From: Aridibaculum aurantiacum
GTDB taxonomy: Bacteria > Bacteroidota > Bacteroidia > Chitinophagales > Chitinophagaceae
Assembly: GCF_017355875.1 (NCBI RefSeq)
Contig: NZ_JAFEWC010000001.1
Span: 124,001 to 188,000, forward strand
Reading direction: 5' to 3'
Length of the DNA: 64,000 bases
The position numbers were made by a program, and so were the translations under genes. Below the pieces are notes generated by a model. The model did not search any database, was not told the origin of the DNA, and saw only the letters and a list, made by a program, of their open reading frames with translations. Position 1 is the first letter of the stretch, and each line of letters starts with the position of its first letter. Shown here in pieces: positions 17,824 to 27,325 of this stretch.

Positions 17824-18657
17824 TTATAAGTTAGTAGATGACGAATCTTCGGTGTCTTCAATAGGTGCAGCAGCATTGGCGGCACGTGTCAGTGCATTGT
17901 TCCGCTCCATATCTATGATCCAGTCTTTACGTTTCAGTTCAAAGTTTGTTCCTAAGTACAAACGTCTCACTTCAGGATCGTCGGATAATTGCTCTGCCGT
18001 ACCATGTTTAAAGATCTTTCCATCGATCAATAAATAAGCACGATCACAAATAGATAAGGTCTCGTTTACATTGTGATCCGTGATAAGAATTCCAATGTTG
18101 CGGTATTTTAATTTGGCTACCACGCTTTGAATATCTTCTACGGCTATTGGGTCTACGCCGGCAAATGGCTCATCAAGCAAAATGAATTTTGGATCAACGG
18201 CCAGTGCACGGGCAATTTCTGTTCTACGTCTCTCACCACCACTCAGGCTATCACCATTGTTTTTCCGTACATGGTGCAGGTTAAATTCATCCAGCAGGCT
18301 TTCCAGTTTTAGCTTTTGTTCCTTCCGGCTCAGCTTAGTCATTTCCAGCACTGCTTTTATGTTATCCTCTACGGTAAGTTTTCTAAAAACACTGGCTTCC
18401 TGTGGCAGGTATCCGATACCCATCTGGGCACGTTTGTACATAGGTAATTTGGTAATGTCCTTATCATCAAGGTACACCTTTCCTTCGTCAGGTTTTATTA
18501 AACCTACTACCATGTAAAAGGTAGTTGTTTTACCGGCACCATTGGGTCCCAGCAACCCTACTATCTCCCCTTGCTTTACATCTACCGAAACGTGATTAAC
18601 CACCGTACGACTACGGTAAGTCTTTACAAGATTGTCAGTATGGATCGTTAGGCTCAA
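17824..18657 (-). CDS. lptB: LPS export ABC transporter ATP-binding protein
   Basis: 277 residues. It shows Walker A GPNGAGKT near residue 36, Q-loop LPQEASVF, signature LSGGERRR, Walker [14 protein letters not shown] and the switch His in LITDHNV. The spacing and motifs [18 protein letters not shown] and [16 protein letters not shown] match LptB, which powers lipopolysaccharide transport from the inner membrane. About 35 extra C-terminal residues (from [13 protein letters not shown]) are hydrophilic and not part of the E. coli protein. Partner genes lptF/lptG are not in the window. Confidence 0.9.
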   Translation of the reverse strand: MSLTIHTDNLVKTYRSRTVVNHVSVDVKQGEIVGLLGPNGAGKTTTFYMVVGLIKPDEGKVYLDDKDITKLPMYKRAQMGIGYLPQEASVFRKLTVEDNIKAVLEMTKLSRKEQKLKLESLLDEFNLHHVRKNNGDSLSGGERRRTEIARALAVDPKFILLDEPFAGVDPIAVEDIQSVVAKLKYRNIGILITDHNVNETLSICDRAYLLIDGKIFKHGTAEQLSDDPEVRRLYLGTNFELKRKDWIIDMERNNALTRAANAAAPIEDTEDSSSTNL

Positions 18658-18822
18658 ATTAAATGTTTGTTAGCAAAAATAGGAGAATGAACCTTTTAGG
18701 GGTGAGGGTTAACAAATTAGTTTCCGGTAATGTGGTTGTTCAGGAAAAGTGCTGGTTTATTATAGAGTTCAGAAGCATCAATTTCTATACTTCTGGATTA
18801 AAACCATCTACCGCATCTCGCC

Positions 18823-18919
18823 TCCATCCATCCAGTATCCAGCATCCAGTATCGCATATCCAAGATCCAGCATCCACCATCCGTCATCAAGTATCCAGCA
18901 TCCAGCATCCGGCATTCTC
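18823..18919. repeat. Degenerate tandem array of ATCCAGCATCC words
   Basis: Within the 337-bp gap between lptB and metF, about ten imperfect copies of a 7-11 base word (ATCCAGCATCC, ATCCAGTATCC, ATCCACCATCC) run head to tail. The reverse complement of the same word fills the gap before pheS at 59604-59795. Frames through it give only low-complexity peptides. Confidence 0.8.
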
Positions 18920-18968
18920 CTGTGCAACCGTTTCCGGCAATATCTGCTCTTGTTTCACGTTGCTGATA

Positions 18969-18976
18969 TATGTTTG
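18969..18976 (+). promoter_or_regulatory. Candidate -7 box for metF (TATGTTTG)
   Basis: TATGTTTG fits TAnnTTTG and ends 18 bp before the metF ATG. A TTG lies 16 bp further upstream, slightly closer than the usual -33 distance. Confidence 0.45.
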
Positions 18977-18994
18977 CACCAATTTAGAATCTAG

Positions 18995-19948
18995 ATGAAA
19001 GTTACCGAACACCTGGCCAATGCCAAGGATACCCTGATAACCTTTGAAGTTTTGCCCCCGCTGAAAGGCAAGAGCATCAATTCGATATACGAGCACCTGG
19101 ACCCATTGATGGAATTCAAGCCATCATGGATCAATGTGACCTATCATCGAAGCGAAAGTATGTTCAAGAAAAAGCCAGACGGAACTTTTGAAAAAGTAGA
19201 GGTGCGTAAGCGGCCTGGTACAGTAGGTATTTGTGCGTCTATCATGAACCACTACAAGATAGATGCGGTGCCGCATTTTATCTGTGGAGGTTTTACAAAA
19301 CGCGAAACAGAGGATGCATTGATTGACCTGAACTTCCTGGATGTAGACAATGTATTGGTATTGCGAGGTGATGCTCCTAAAAATGAAAGTTCATTTGAAC
19401 CGGAACCAGGCGGACACGCATACGCTATAGATCTGCTAAAGCAGGTGGTTAACCTGAACAATGGTATCTACCTGGATGAAGACATTCTGAATGGTGGCAA
19501 GACTAACTTTTGCATTGGTGTGGCAGGTTATCCTGAAAAACATTTTGAAGCACCTAATCCTGAAATAGATCTGCAGCGTTTGAAAGAGAAGGTGGATGCC
19601 GGTGGATGTTATATAATGACGCAGATGTTTTTTGACAACGAAAAGTTCTACAGCTTTGTTAAAGCCTGTCGAGATATTGGAATTGATGTTCCCATCATTC
19701 CAGGTTTGAAGCCAATAACAACCAAGAAACAACTATCTGTTTTACCGCGAATTTTTCATGTTGATATTCCTACTGAACTATCGAACGAAATAATGAGATG
19801 TAAGAATGATGCGGACTGTGAAAAAGTAGGAACAGAATGGCTTACTCACCAGAGTAAAGAACTGAAGAAGTTCGGTGTTCCTGTTCTGCACTATTATACA
19901 TTGGGTAAACCTAAAGTGATCTGGAACGTAGTGAAAGAACTGGTTTAA
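18995..19948 (+). CDS. metF: Methylenetetrahydrofolate reductase
   Basis: 317 residues, the usual length of bacterial MetF. It reduces 5,10-methylene-THF to 5-methyl-THF with FAD for methionine synthesis. The N-terminus TFEVLPPLKGKSINSIYEHL carries the conserved Glu strand. NVLVLRGDAP and FCIGVAGYPEKH are the FAD/folate-binding strands, and KVDAGGCYIMTQMFFDNEKFY is the family signature. It is monocistronic, with a promoter-like box upstream and a terminator 23 bp after the stop. Confidence 0.95.
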   Translation: MKVTEHLANAKDTLITFEVLPPLKGKSINSIYEHLDPLMEFKPSWINVTYHRSESMFKKKPDGTFEKVEVRKRPGTVGICASIMNHYKIDAVPHFICGGFTKRETEDALIDLNFLDVDNVLVLRGDAPKNESSFEPEPGGHAYAIDLLKQVVNLNNGIYLDEDILNGGKTNFCIGVAGYPEKHFEAPNPEIDLQRLKEKVDAGGCYIMTQMFFDNEKFYSFVKACRDIGIDVPIIPGLKPITTKKQLSVLPRIFHVDIPTELSNEIMRCKNDADCEKVGTEWLTHQSKELKKFGVPVLHYYTLGKPKVIWNVVKELV

Positions 19949-19970
19949 TTCAATGCTCCATATTATAAAG

Positions 19971-20003
19971 TCCCGCAGCTCTTGAGTTGCGGGATTTTTT
20001 TTT
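19971..20003 (+). terminator. Terminator of metF
   Basis: TCCCGCA (19971-19977) pairs with TGCGGGA (19988-19994), extended by wobble pairs, and is followed by nine T residues. Confidence 0.9.
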
Positions 20004-20101
20004 GATAAATTACTTGTCTTCATTTGAGACAGAAATCATTCAGTGGCTTTGTCTATATTCATCTGCACTTTTACTAAAGAAATTTTATAGATAAGTAGCC
20101 G

Positions 20102-20812
20102 ATGATTGAAAGTCGATACACAATTTCACCAACAGGCGACAGCGCAATCAGCATAAGCTTTGGCAACACAGTGGATGAAGTATTGAATCATAAGGTGATG
20201 CATTTGTTTCATTTCCTGCTGGAACAGAAGCCATGGTGGGTGCTTGATGTTATTCTAGCTTATGCATCGCTTACTGTTGTTTACGATCTGTCAGCAGTGA
20301 AATCATTTAATGGTAGTAGTGCTTTTTCTTTTGTTCATCATTGGCTGCAGCAGGCGGTAGAGCAAGTTGATGTAAAAGCAGATGTTGTAAAGCAAGTACT
20401 GCCAATACCTGTTTGTTATCATCCTTCTCTTGCGCCCGACCTGGAGCTGGTTGCAGCATTTGCCAAGGCTTCAATAGAAGAAGTTATCCATCTTCATACA
20501 TCGCGCATATATACCGTGTATATGATTGGCTTCCTTCCTGGTTTTGCTTATATGGGAAAAGTGCATGAACAAATTGCAGCTCCACGTCTGGCTACGCCGC
20601 GTACTGCTGTGCCTGCAGGAAGTGTAGGAATAGCAGGAATGCAAACAGGCATCTACCCGCTGCCATCGCCGGGCGGATGGAATATCATAGGTCAAACGCC
20701 TCTTGTCTTGTTTAATAAAAACGGGCAGCAGCCATGTTGTTTTCAGCCGGGTGATAAGGTGCAGTTTCAAGCTATTTCAATAGAAGAATATAAAGCGTTT
20801 CAGCAGCCATGA
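20102..20812 (+). CDS. pxpB: 5-oxoprolinase subunit B (KipI family)
   Basis: 236 residues. With PxpA and PxpC it cleaves 5-oxoproline (pyroglutamate) to glutamate using ATP. Family motifs are the N-terminal SPTGDSAISISFG, then LHTSRIYTVYMIGFLPGFAYMG, RLATPRTAVPAGSVGIAG and PSPGGWNIIGQTP. The stop overlaps the pxpC start by four bases (ATGA), so the two are translationally coupled. B. subtilis KipI also inhibits KinA, but the three-gene context supports the enzyme role here. Confidence 0.95.
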   Translation: MIESRYTISPTGDSAISISFGNTVDEVLNHKVMHLFHFLLEQKPWWVLDVILAYASLTVVYDLSAVKSFNGSSAFSFVHHWLQQAVEQVDVKADVVKQVLPIPVCYHPSLAPDLELVAAFAKASIEEVIHLHTSRIYTVYMIGFLPGFAYMGKVHEQIAAPRLATPRTAVPAGSVGIAGMQTGIYPLPSPGGWNIIGQTPLVLFNKNGQQPCCFQPGDKVQFQAISIEEYKAFQQP

Positions 20813-21744
20813 GTGTAACAGTGGTAAAACATGGTTTGATGGATACCATGCAGGATATGGGCAGGTATGGCTACCAACATTTCGGTATCAATCCTGGTGG
20901 TGTAGTGGATCCTGTGGCTGCGGCCATTGCTAATCAACTAGTAGGCAATCCTGCACAGGCTGCGGTTATAGAAATGCATTTCCCTGCGGCATCTTTTCAT
21001 TTTTCTGAAGATGCTGTAATAGCTATTTCTGGGGCTGATTTTTCTGCTGTTGCAGGTGATGAGCACGTTCCTGTACATGCTGCTTTTCCAATTGCAGCAG
21101 GTACTAGTTTGTCATTTAAAAGACCAGTGAGTGGAGCACGTTGTTACCTGGCGGTACGTGGAGGATGGAAAGCTGAGGATTGGTTGGGCAGCTATAGCAC
21201 CAACCTGAAAGTAAGGGCAGGAGGTTACCAGGGAAATCCTTTACGTAAAGGAGATGAGCTAGACATTCAACCCACCACAACTCCCGGTGCAGGTTTACTC
21301 AATCTTGATCTTCGGCAGGTAAACTGTTTATATAATCCAGGTGCTATTCGTGTTGTTTGTGGAGCACAATACCATTGGCTTTTAGATATTTCAAAAAAAC
21401 AATTTACCACTTCTCCTTTCACCATCTCCAGCCAAAGCGATAGGATGGGCTACCGTATGGTAGGAGAGACTTTGGAAACATCTATCCGGGAGGAATTAGT
21501 TTCATCAGCTGTAACAAGAGGAGCCATACAACTGCTGCCGTCTGGACAGTTGGTAGTGCTGATGGCGGATCATCAGACAACAGGCGGCTATCCTGTAGTG
21601 GCGCATGTTATAACAGCCGATTTTCCATCGCTGGCGCAAAAGCAGGTAAATGAAAAGGTGACATTTGAATTAGTAACAATAAAAGAAGCAGAAGAAGCTT
21701 ACATGCAGCAGCACACTTTGTTGAAAAAGCTATTTGATAAATAA
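20809..21744 (+). CDS. pxpC: 5-oxoprolinase subunit C (KipA family)
   Basis: 311 residues of the biotin-dependent carboxylase-like family. Visible motifs are GLMDTMQDMGRYGYQHFGINPGG, ARCYLAVRGGW, SSQSDRMGYRM and LMADHQTTGGYPVVAHV. It works with PxpB as part of the ATP-dependent 5-oxoprolinase. It overlaps pxpB by four bases and is followed by pxpA after a single base, a tight operon. Confidence 0.95.
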   Translation: MSVTVVKHGLMDTMQDMGRYGYQHFGINPGGVVDPVAAAIANQLVGNPAQAAVIEMHFPAASFHFSEDAVIAISGADFSAVAGDEHVPVHAAFPIAAGTSLSFKRPVSGARCYLAVRGGWKAEDWLGSYSTNLKVRAGGYQGNPLRKGDELDIQPTTTPGAGLLNLDLRQVNCLYNPGAIRVVCGAQYHWLLDISKKQFTTSPFTISSQSDRMGYRMVGETLETSIREELVSSAVTRGAIQLLPSGQLVVLMADHQTTGGYPVVAHVITADFPSLAQKQVNEKVTFELVTIKEAEEAYMQQHTLLKKLFDK

Positions 21745-21745
21745 G

Positions 21746-22528
21746 ATGGTGATGGAAAACTTATTAAATAAACAGCAACAGCCGGAAATTGATCTGAACT
21801 GTGATTTGGGTGAGGGCTACCCACATGATCCTGCTTTGATGCCATACATCTCATCAGCCAATATTGCCTGCACTTTTCATGCGGGTGATTATGATACGAT
21901 GGTGCAGACGGTGCGGCTTGCTAAGCAACACAATGTTGCTGTTGGCGCTCATCCAGGTTTTGCAGATAAAGAGAACTTTGGCCGCAGAGAACTGCCGCTT
22001 TCACCGGAGCAGGTGTACGACCTGGTAAGCGAGCAGCTGCGCTTAATCGGGCAGGTTTGCAAAGAAGAAGATATTGTTCTGCAACATGTAAAACCACATG
22101 GAGCATTATACAACATGGCAGCACGCGATGCTCCAATTGCCGCTGCAGTTGCAGATGCTGTATTCAATCATGACAAAGATCTGGTGCTTTACGGGTTGAG
22201 CGGAAGCCAGTTAATAAAGGAAGCGAAGAAGAAAGGATTAAAGACAGCAAGTGAAGTCTTTGCCGATCGTACTTACCAGGATGATGGAACACTTACCCCA
22301 CGATCTGCTGCAAATGCTCTTATACAGGATACTGCAACATCTATCAAACAGGTGCTGCAGGTGGTTCAACAGCGAAAGGTGCAATCAGTAAATGAAGTGG
22401 CCGTAGAGGTAGCTGCAGACACTATCTGCATACATGGTGATGGTGAGCATGCAGTAGAATTTGCTAAAGCTATTCATGCGGCGTTGCTAAATGAAACAAT
22501 TCTCATTCAACCGCCTGCTGTAAAATAA
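21746..22528 (+). CDS. pxpA: 5-oxoprolinase subunit A (LamB/YcsF family)
   Basis: 260 residues. Motifs IDLNCDLGEGYPHD, GAHPGFADKENFGRR, HVKPHGALYN and EVFADRTYQDDGTLTPR define the family. ATG 21746 is taken as start, two bases after the pxpC stop; TTG 21734 would overlap pxpC and ATG 21752 is also possible. It completes the pyroglutamate-cleaving complex. A YcsG-like NRAMP relative, which in many genomes sits next to these genes, is found here 36 kb away at 58399. Confidence 0.95.
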   Translation: MVMENLLNKQQQPEIDLNCDLGEGYPHDPALMPYISSANIACTFHAGDYDTMVQTVRLAKQHNVAVGAHPGFADKENFGRRELPLSPEQVYDLVSEQLRLIGQVCKEEDIVLQHVKPHGALYNMAARDAPIAAAVADAVFNHDKDLVLYGLSGSQLIKEAKKKGLKTASEVFADRTYQDDGTLTPRSAANALIQDTATSIKQVLQVVQQRKVQSVNEVAVEVAADTICIHGDGEHAVEFAKAIHAALLNETILIQPPAVK

Positions 22529-22554
22529 AAAAGCAGGCACCAGTGGTACCTGCC
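22525..22554 (-). terminator. Terminator of the CHRD gene
   Basis: GCAGGCACC (22533-22541) pairs with GGTACCTGC (22545-22553) with one wobble. The A-run to its left is a T-run on the minus strand. It may also serve the convergent pxp operon. Confidence 0.75.
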
Positions 22555-22575
22555 TCTATGGATTAATGGGGAATT

Positions 22576-24645
22576 TTATTGTTTTACAAATCGCTGTTGC
22601 AGTACATGGTCGTCTGTTTTAGCCACCAGTATATACACTCCTGCTCCCAGTCGGCTTATATCTACCTGATGCACTCCGCTTGCTGCAACTCTCTCACTAT
22701 GTATCCGCCTTCCATGCTGATCTATAATACTTACCTCGGTTTTATCTGCTGTTCGCAATCCACCTAAAGTATAGTGTAAGGTGTTCTTTACAGGATTGGA
22801 TAGCAATACAAGTGAAGCTTCCGTGCTCGTGAAATTGATCCTGGCAACTGGTGAATATTCAATACGACCGTCTTTGTCTACCATCTTCAGCCGGTAGTGT
22901 AAATACGGCTGACCAAATTCTGCAGGCACATCGTCAGCTTTATAGGTAGCAGCGCTACCAGCTCCCCTTGCAGTTATTGTCGATTTAAACATCCAGCTGC
23001 CATCGCGGGTATTTTGTTGTTCTATCTCGTAATGCTTTACCTGCTGCTCCGATAACACGTTCCATACCAGTACAACCTTGTTGCGGTCTTTGTAGCCACT
23101 AAACGATTGCAGTTTTACCGGTAGAACAAGGTTTCCCAGCTGCGCTCTGATTTCTCCACCAGTGTAGGTGGTAGAGTGAACATTGGCATAAGTGAAGCCA
23201 TTGATCATCGAATCTACAAGCGCCTGTGTGAACACACCACTTCCTGATATAGTACCTGATGTGCCACCTGTATTAATCAGGGTTAGAATTACTGGTCCAT
23301 TTGCGCCTGTAACACCACGGTGTATGTGCGAGCCGGTGATGTTGGAGGTAAGGCCGGAATAGGTGCCTGTAACATACACTTGCCCAGTAATCCTGTCCAC
23401 TATTGCTGTCACCGTACCCGTAGCTGCAGATGGATTAGCGGGTACTTCCTGTGAAGACGACAGGCCATTCCTGAAGTAATTGGTTTCGCCACTGGTGCCC
23501 GGTATCAATTGAGCCCGTATCTCTCCGCCAGGAAAACTGGTAGAGTGAACATTTACATACATTCTGCCGCTAAGCAACGAATCGCGTTGGTTTTGGGTAA
23601 GAGGACCACTTCCTGAAAGTGTTCCTGTTGTACCTCCTGTATTGGTGAGGGTTACTATCACAGGTCCATTGATGCCTGCGGAACCGAGGTGAATGTGAGA
23701 ACCAGAGATAGGCGAAGAAAGATTTTGATAATCGCCCGTCAGCTCTACCTCGCCTGTTCCGTCATTGTACCGGGCGATCACAGTTCCCGTAGCTACTGAA
23801 CTATTTGGCGGTACTTCGTTAGCTCCAGACAGCCTGCCGCCTAAAAATCGCTGCTGTGAAAATTGAACCAGTTGGCCCCTGATCTCGCCACCCGGAAAAT
23901 TAGTAGAGTGGACGTTGATATAGGTTCGGCTTCTAACCAGCGAATCCATTGCATCAGGACTTATGGTGCCTGCAGCATGTAATGTTCCTGATGTGCCGCC
24001 GCTGTTTACCAGGGTAACAGCTACGGGACCATTTATACCAACGGAACCAATATGCAGGTGTGAGCCGCTGATGGTAGAAGAGAGATTTGAGTAGCTGCCG
24101 GTAATGTAGATCTTGTCGGTGTTCAAGTCAATTAGGGCAGAAACGCCGCCAGTAGCTGTAGAAGAATTAGGTGGTACTTCTTGTGCGCCTTGTAGCCTCG
24201 CATTGAAAAAGAACGACATGAAGTTGGTTGCCTCTACCAGCTGCGAACGTATTTCACCGCCAGGAAACGTTGTGCTGTGCACATTGGCATAAGTGTTACC
24301 AGCCAGCAGCTGTGTTTCGTCAGAAGCGGTCAGCACACCTGATCCGCTTAATGTTCCTGACGTACCACCTGTGTTAGCTAAACCTACGATAACGCCACCG
24401 TTAGTGCCTGCTGCACCAAGATGGATGTGAGAGCCGGAGATAGTACTGGTAAGGCCATTGTAGTTTCCATACACTTCCAGCATCCTGTTGTTTGTATTAT
24501 ATATTGCCAGCACCACACCACTGGCTGTAGAAGAATTTGGTGGAACTTCATTGGCTCCCGATAGCACGCCATAGAAGTAGCGGAATTGGCTAAAGGAGGA
24601 AATACAGAGAAAGAGGCAGATACAGAGCGTAAAGCTTTTTTTCAT
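22576..24645 (-). CDS. Secreted protein with four CHRD domains and a type IX secretion tail
   Basis: 689 residues. A signal peptide (to ~residue 20, SFSQ) is followed by four CHRD (chordin-type) domains at about 22-138, 150-262, 270-383 and 392-505. Each repeats the pattern GA(N/Q)EVPPNSS...SGSH(I/L)H.G..G.NG....L.NTGGT.GT and ends in NVHST.(F/Y).GGEIR.QL. A beta-sandwich of ~90 residues follows (LPVKLQSFSGYKDRNKVVLVW). The C-terminus (SNPVKNTLHYTLGG... GAGVYILVAKTDD) is a Por-type sorting domain, so export by the T9SS and surface display or release are expected. The function of bacterial CHRD domains is unknown; adhesion is a guess. Confidence 0.9.
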   Translation of the reverse strand: MKKSFTLCICLFLCISSFSQFRYFYGVLSGANEVPPNSSTASGVVLAIYNTNNRMLEVYGNYNGLTSTISGSHIHLGAAGTNGGVIVGLANTGGTSGTLSGSGVLTASDETQLLAGNTYANVHSTTFPGGEIRSQLVEATNFMSFFFNARLQGAQEVPPNSSTATGGVSALIDLNTDKIYITGSYSNLSSTISGSHLHIGSVGINGPVAVTLVNSGGTSGTLHAAGTISPDAMDSLVRSRTYINVHSTNFPGGEIRGQLVQFSQQRFLGGRLSGANEVPPNSSVATGTVIARYNDGTGEVELTGDYQNLSSPISGSHIHLGSAGINGPVIVTLTNTGGTTGTLSGSGPLTQNQRDSLLSGRMYVNVHSTSFPGGEIRAQLIPGTSGETNYFRNGLSSSQEVPANPSAATGTVTAIVDRITGQVYVTGTYSGLTSNITGSHIHRGVTGANGPVILTLINTGGTSGTISGSGVFTQALVDSMINGFTYANVHSTTYTGGEIRAQLGNLVLPVKLQSFSGYKDRNKVVLVWNVLSEQQVKHYEIEQQNTRDGSWMFKSTITARGAGSAATYKADDVPAEFGQPYLHYRLKMVDKDGRIEYSPVARINFTSTEASLVLLSNPVKNTLHYTLGGLRTADKTEVSIIDQHGRRIHSERVAASGVHQVDISRLGAGVYILVAKTDDHVLQQRFVKQ

Positions 24646-24964
24646 AACAGTCGTTTTGATGATGAATACTTGACAGTGTCCGGATAGGTAGCAACAAAAC
24701 GAGTTTCAACTGCCAGTGGTTTCTCTTTCAGTTGAGGTCGTTCTTAAAGTTAATACTTAGCATCAACAACTGCAGCATCTAATATGTTCAAATAAACTGG
24801 TATATAAAACAGGAGGTAGTTGGGGCTTAGCCGGCATCAGTAGAGAAACAACTAACGACGATCTAGGTAATGGCTGGAAAGCTCACTTAAAGTAGAAGAT
24901 CAGTTAAAACAAAACAGGCGCAACTCTCGTTGCGCCTGTTACTATAGGTTCATAAAGTTGTCGC
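24646..24964. other. Intergenic region before the CHRD gene
   Basis: 320 bp that hold the typA terminator at the right end and the upstream region of the CHRD gene at the left. On the minus strand a TTTATTTGAAC sequence near 24790 is only a poor promoter match. No ORF worth calling. Confidence 0.4.
24908..24939 (-). terminator. Terminator of typA
   Basis: ACAGGCGCAA (24914-24923) and TTGCGCCTGT (24930-24939) form a perfect 10-bp stem with a six-base loop. A T-rich stretch follows on the minus strand. Confidence 0.9.
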
Positions 24965-26779
24965 TTACGCTAAACTTTCAGCACTCATGCTTTTTGAAAC
25001 ACGCTTCCTGTCTTCTTCGTTCAGCAATACCTTACGCATACGGATGCTTTTCGGTGTTACCTCTATACACTCATCCTGCTGGATATATTCCATACATTCT
25101 TCCAGTGTCATCAAAGTTTTAGGAGCGATACGTGTAGCGTCATCACTTCCGCTGGCACGGTGGTTGGTCAGTTTTTTACCTTCTGTAGCATTTACTACCA
25201 GGTCACCTGGCTTAATGTGCTCGGCAATTATTTGGCCTGTGTAAACTTCTTCACCTGGATCTACAAAGAATACTCCGCGATCCTGTAGTTTATCAATTGA
25301 GTAACCGGTTGTTTTTTCTGTATTCTTAGAAATCAATACGCCGTTGTTTCTTCCAGGAATATTTCCTTTCCAAGGCTTGTACTCAGCAAAACGGTGTGCC
25401 ATTACAGCTTCACCTGCAGTAGCTGTCAGCATGTTTGAACGAAGACCGATCAAACCACGTGAAGGAATTTCGAACTCCAGGTGTTGCATTTCACCTTTGC
25501 TCTCCATTACCAGCATTTCACCTTTACGTTGTGTTACCAGGTCAATCACCTTTCCACTGAACTCCTGCGGTACATCTACCACCAGTATTTCGTATGGTTC
25601 GTGTTTTTTGCCATCGATGGTTTTTACAAGCACCTGTGGGTTACCTACAGTTAGCTCATAACCTTCACGACGCATGGTTTCTACCAATACACCTAAGTGA
25701 AGGATACCACGGCCATAAACAAGGAAGCTATCAGCACTGTCAGTATCTTCTACGCGAAGCGCCAGGTTCTTTTCAGTTTCCTTCATCAGGCGGTCACGCA
25801 GGTGACGTGAGGTTACAAATTTTCCTTCTTTACCAAAAAAAGGTGAGTTGTTGATGCTGAACATCATGCTCATAGTAGGCTCATCCACGCTGATGATAGG
25901 AAGCGCTTCAGGATTTTCGAAATCTGCAATGGTATCACCAATGGTGAAATCTTCTAATCCTACTACCGCGCAAATATCACCGGCCTTTACTTCCTGCACC
26001 TTACGCTTACCCAGTGATTCGAATATGTACAATTCTTTCACACGCGATTTCAGGATAGAACCATCTGCACGTACAAGGCTGAAAGGTTGACCTTCTTTTA
26101 TTTCGCCACGATTTACTTTACCTACAGCTATACGGCCAAGGAAAGTAGAGTAGTCAAGAGAAGTGATCTGTAGCTGAAGATTTCCTTCAGGAACTTTAGG
26201 AGCAGGCACGTGTTCCAATATACCATCCAGTAGTGGAGTGATATCTTCACACTGCTCGTTTTTGCTGTTGAACCAGCCGTTTTTACCAGAACCGTAGAAG
26301 GTAGGGAAATCAAGCTGCTCTTCTGTTGCATCAAGGTTGAAGAAAAGTTCGAAAACTGCATCATGCACTTCATCAGGGCGGCAGTTTGGCTTATCTACTT
26401 TGTTGATGATCACGATCGGCTTCAGGTTAAGCTGCAAAGCTTTCTGAAGAACGAAACGAGTTTGAGGCATAGGACCTTCGAAAGCATCCACCAATAGGCA
26501 AACACCATCAGCCATTTTCAATACCCTTTCTACCTCACCACCAAAGTCGGCGTGGCCCGGGGTATCAATCACGTTGATCTTAACTCCTTTGTAAACTACA
26601 GAGGCATTTTTACTGAAAATGGTGATACCACGCTCTTTCTCAAGATCGTTACTATCCATTATCAATTCACCTGTTTCCTGGTTTGCACGAAACACATTGG
26701 TTTGGTGCAAAATTCTGTCAACCAATGTAGTCTTACCGTGGTCAACGTGTGCAATGATTGCGATATTCCTGATGTCCAT
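24965..26779 (-). CDS. typA: Ribosome-associated translational GTPase
   Basis: 604 residues, the usual TypA/BipA length. GTPase motifs: G1 AHVDHGKTT near residue 9, G2 region [11 protein letters not shown]3 [12 protein letters not shown]4 NKVDKPN. An EF-Tu-like domain II, an EF-G-like domain III/V ([21 protein letters not shown]) and the BipA-specific C-terminal domain ([24 protein letters not shown]) follow. The start is ATG 26779 ([15 protein letters not shown]); the frame is open 60 codons further upstream but runs through the promoter. TypA assists 50S assembly and stress or cold growth. Confidence 0.97.
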   Translation of the reverse strand: MDIRNIAIIAHVDHGKTTLVDRILHQTNVFRANQETGELIMDSNDLEKERGITIFSKNASVVYKGVKINVIDTPGHADFGGEVERVLKMADGVCLLVDAFEGPMPQTRFVLQKALQLNLKPIVIINKVDKPNCRPDEVHDAVFELFFNLDATEEQLDFPTFYGSGKNGWFNSKNEQCEDITPLLDGILEHVPAPKVPEGNLQLQITSLDYSTFLGRIAVGKVNRGEIKEGQPFSLVRADGSILKSRVKELYIFESLGKRKVQEVKAGDICAVVGLEDFTIGDTIADFENPEALPIISVDEPTMSMMFSINNSPFFGKEGKFVTSRHLRDRLMKETEKNLALRVEDTDSADSFLVYGRGILHLGVLVETMRREGYELTVGNPQVLVKTIDGKKHEPYEILVVDVPQEFSGKVIDLVTQRKGEMLVMESKGEMQHLEFEIPSRGLIGLRSNMLTATAGEAVMAHRFAEYKPWKGNIPGRNNGVLISKNTEKTTGYSIDKLQDRGVFFVDPGEEVYTGQIIAEHIKPGDLVVNATEGKKLTNHRASGSDDATRIAPKTLMTLEECMEYIQQDECIEVTPKSIRMRKVLLNEEDRKRVSKSMSAESLA

Positions 26780-26839
26780 ATGTATAATTAATGCTGGAAG
26801 TAGACGGATATGAAAAACACCTAATTTATCAGCGGGTGG

Positions 26840-26847
26840 CAAAGGTA
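26840..26847 (-). promoter_or_regulatory. Candidate -7 box for typA (TACCTTTG)
   Basis: On the minus strand TACCTTTG matches TAnnTTTG and lies 61 bp before the typA ATG. It shows that the longer open frame reaching 26959 is unlikely to be translated. Confidence 0.5.
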
Positions 26848-26965
26848 GGCTATTGCAACGGCTTTTCAGACCCATTAACAAAAGAGTAATCTTAATAATT
26901 ACTGAAAATACTGCTGCTGTACTGGCATAATAATTTGGGCTGGTTACTTCAAAAATCACATTATT

Positions 26966-27274
26966 ATGAGCACAGAAAATACAGATCAGAACCGTGAGGC
27001 TATAAGCACTGGCGAAAATGAAGGCAGATCATCAGTCAATCATGAAAATTCCACATCGGCTTCCTTAGAAGAAATTGGCTTGCCAGAAGATGGAAAAAAT
27101 GCCGGCGCGGGTCCTGTGGATATTAATGATGGAGGCGTACCCGGCGAAGCCAAACAGCCTAAAGAACATACTGGTTATATGACGGAAATGGGAGGCGATG
27201 CTGAAACTGCAGCCACCCGTATTCCTGACGATAGTGAAGGAAACAGTAATGGACTGGAAGGCTCGAAAGAATAA
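26966..27274 (+). CDS. Small acidic, disordered protein
   Basis: 102 residues, very rich in Gly, Glu, Asp, Asn and Ser with almost no hydrophobic residues and no cysteine or tryptophan. It begins MSTENTDQNREAISTGENEG. This composition predicts an unfolded, hydrophilic protein of the kind linked to desiccation or osmotic stress, but no named repeat (LEA, KGG) is complete: GGDAETAATRIPDDSEGNSNG is only loosely similar. Divergent from typA across ~185 bp; a weak TAATTTG box lies near 26932. A terminator follows 16 bp after the stop. Confidence 0.65.
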   Translation: MSTENTDQNREAISTGENEGRSSVNHENSTSASLEEIGLPEDGKNAGAGPVDINDGGVPGEAKQPKEHTGYMTEMGGDAETAATRIPDDSEGNSNGLEGSKE

Positions 27275-27290
27275 TTTCCTGGTGTACTTT

Positions 27291-27325
27291 AAGATCTCTG
27301 CCGTAGTTACGGGAGAGATCTTTTT
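27291..27325. terminator. Bidirectional terminator
   Basis: AAGATCTCT (27291-27299) pairs with AGAGATCTT (27314-27322), with an inner CCGT/ACGG pairing. T-runs are on the plus side and A-rich sequence on the other. Its right arm abuts the stop codon of the NarL-type regulator, so the convergent genes share it. Confidence 0.85.

Noticed and set aside
22576-24645. Regularly spaced DNA repeats as a possible CRISPR-like array
   Set aside because: The period (~360 bp) matches the CHRD protein domains and the frame is open throughout; it is a repeated coding domain.
26780-26959. 60-codon N-terminal extension of typA
   Set aside because: It covers the promoter-like box and encodes sequence unlike any TypA; the standard MDIRNI start is present at 26779.
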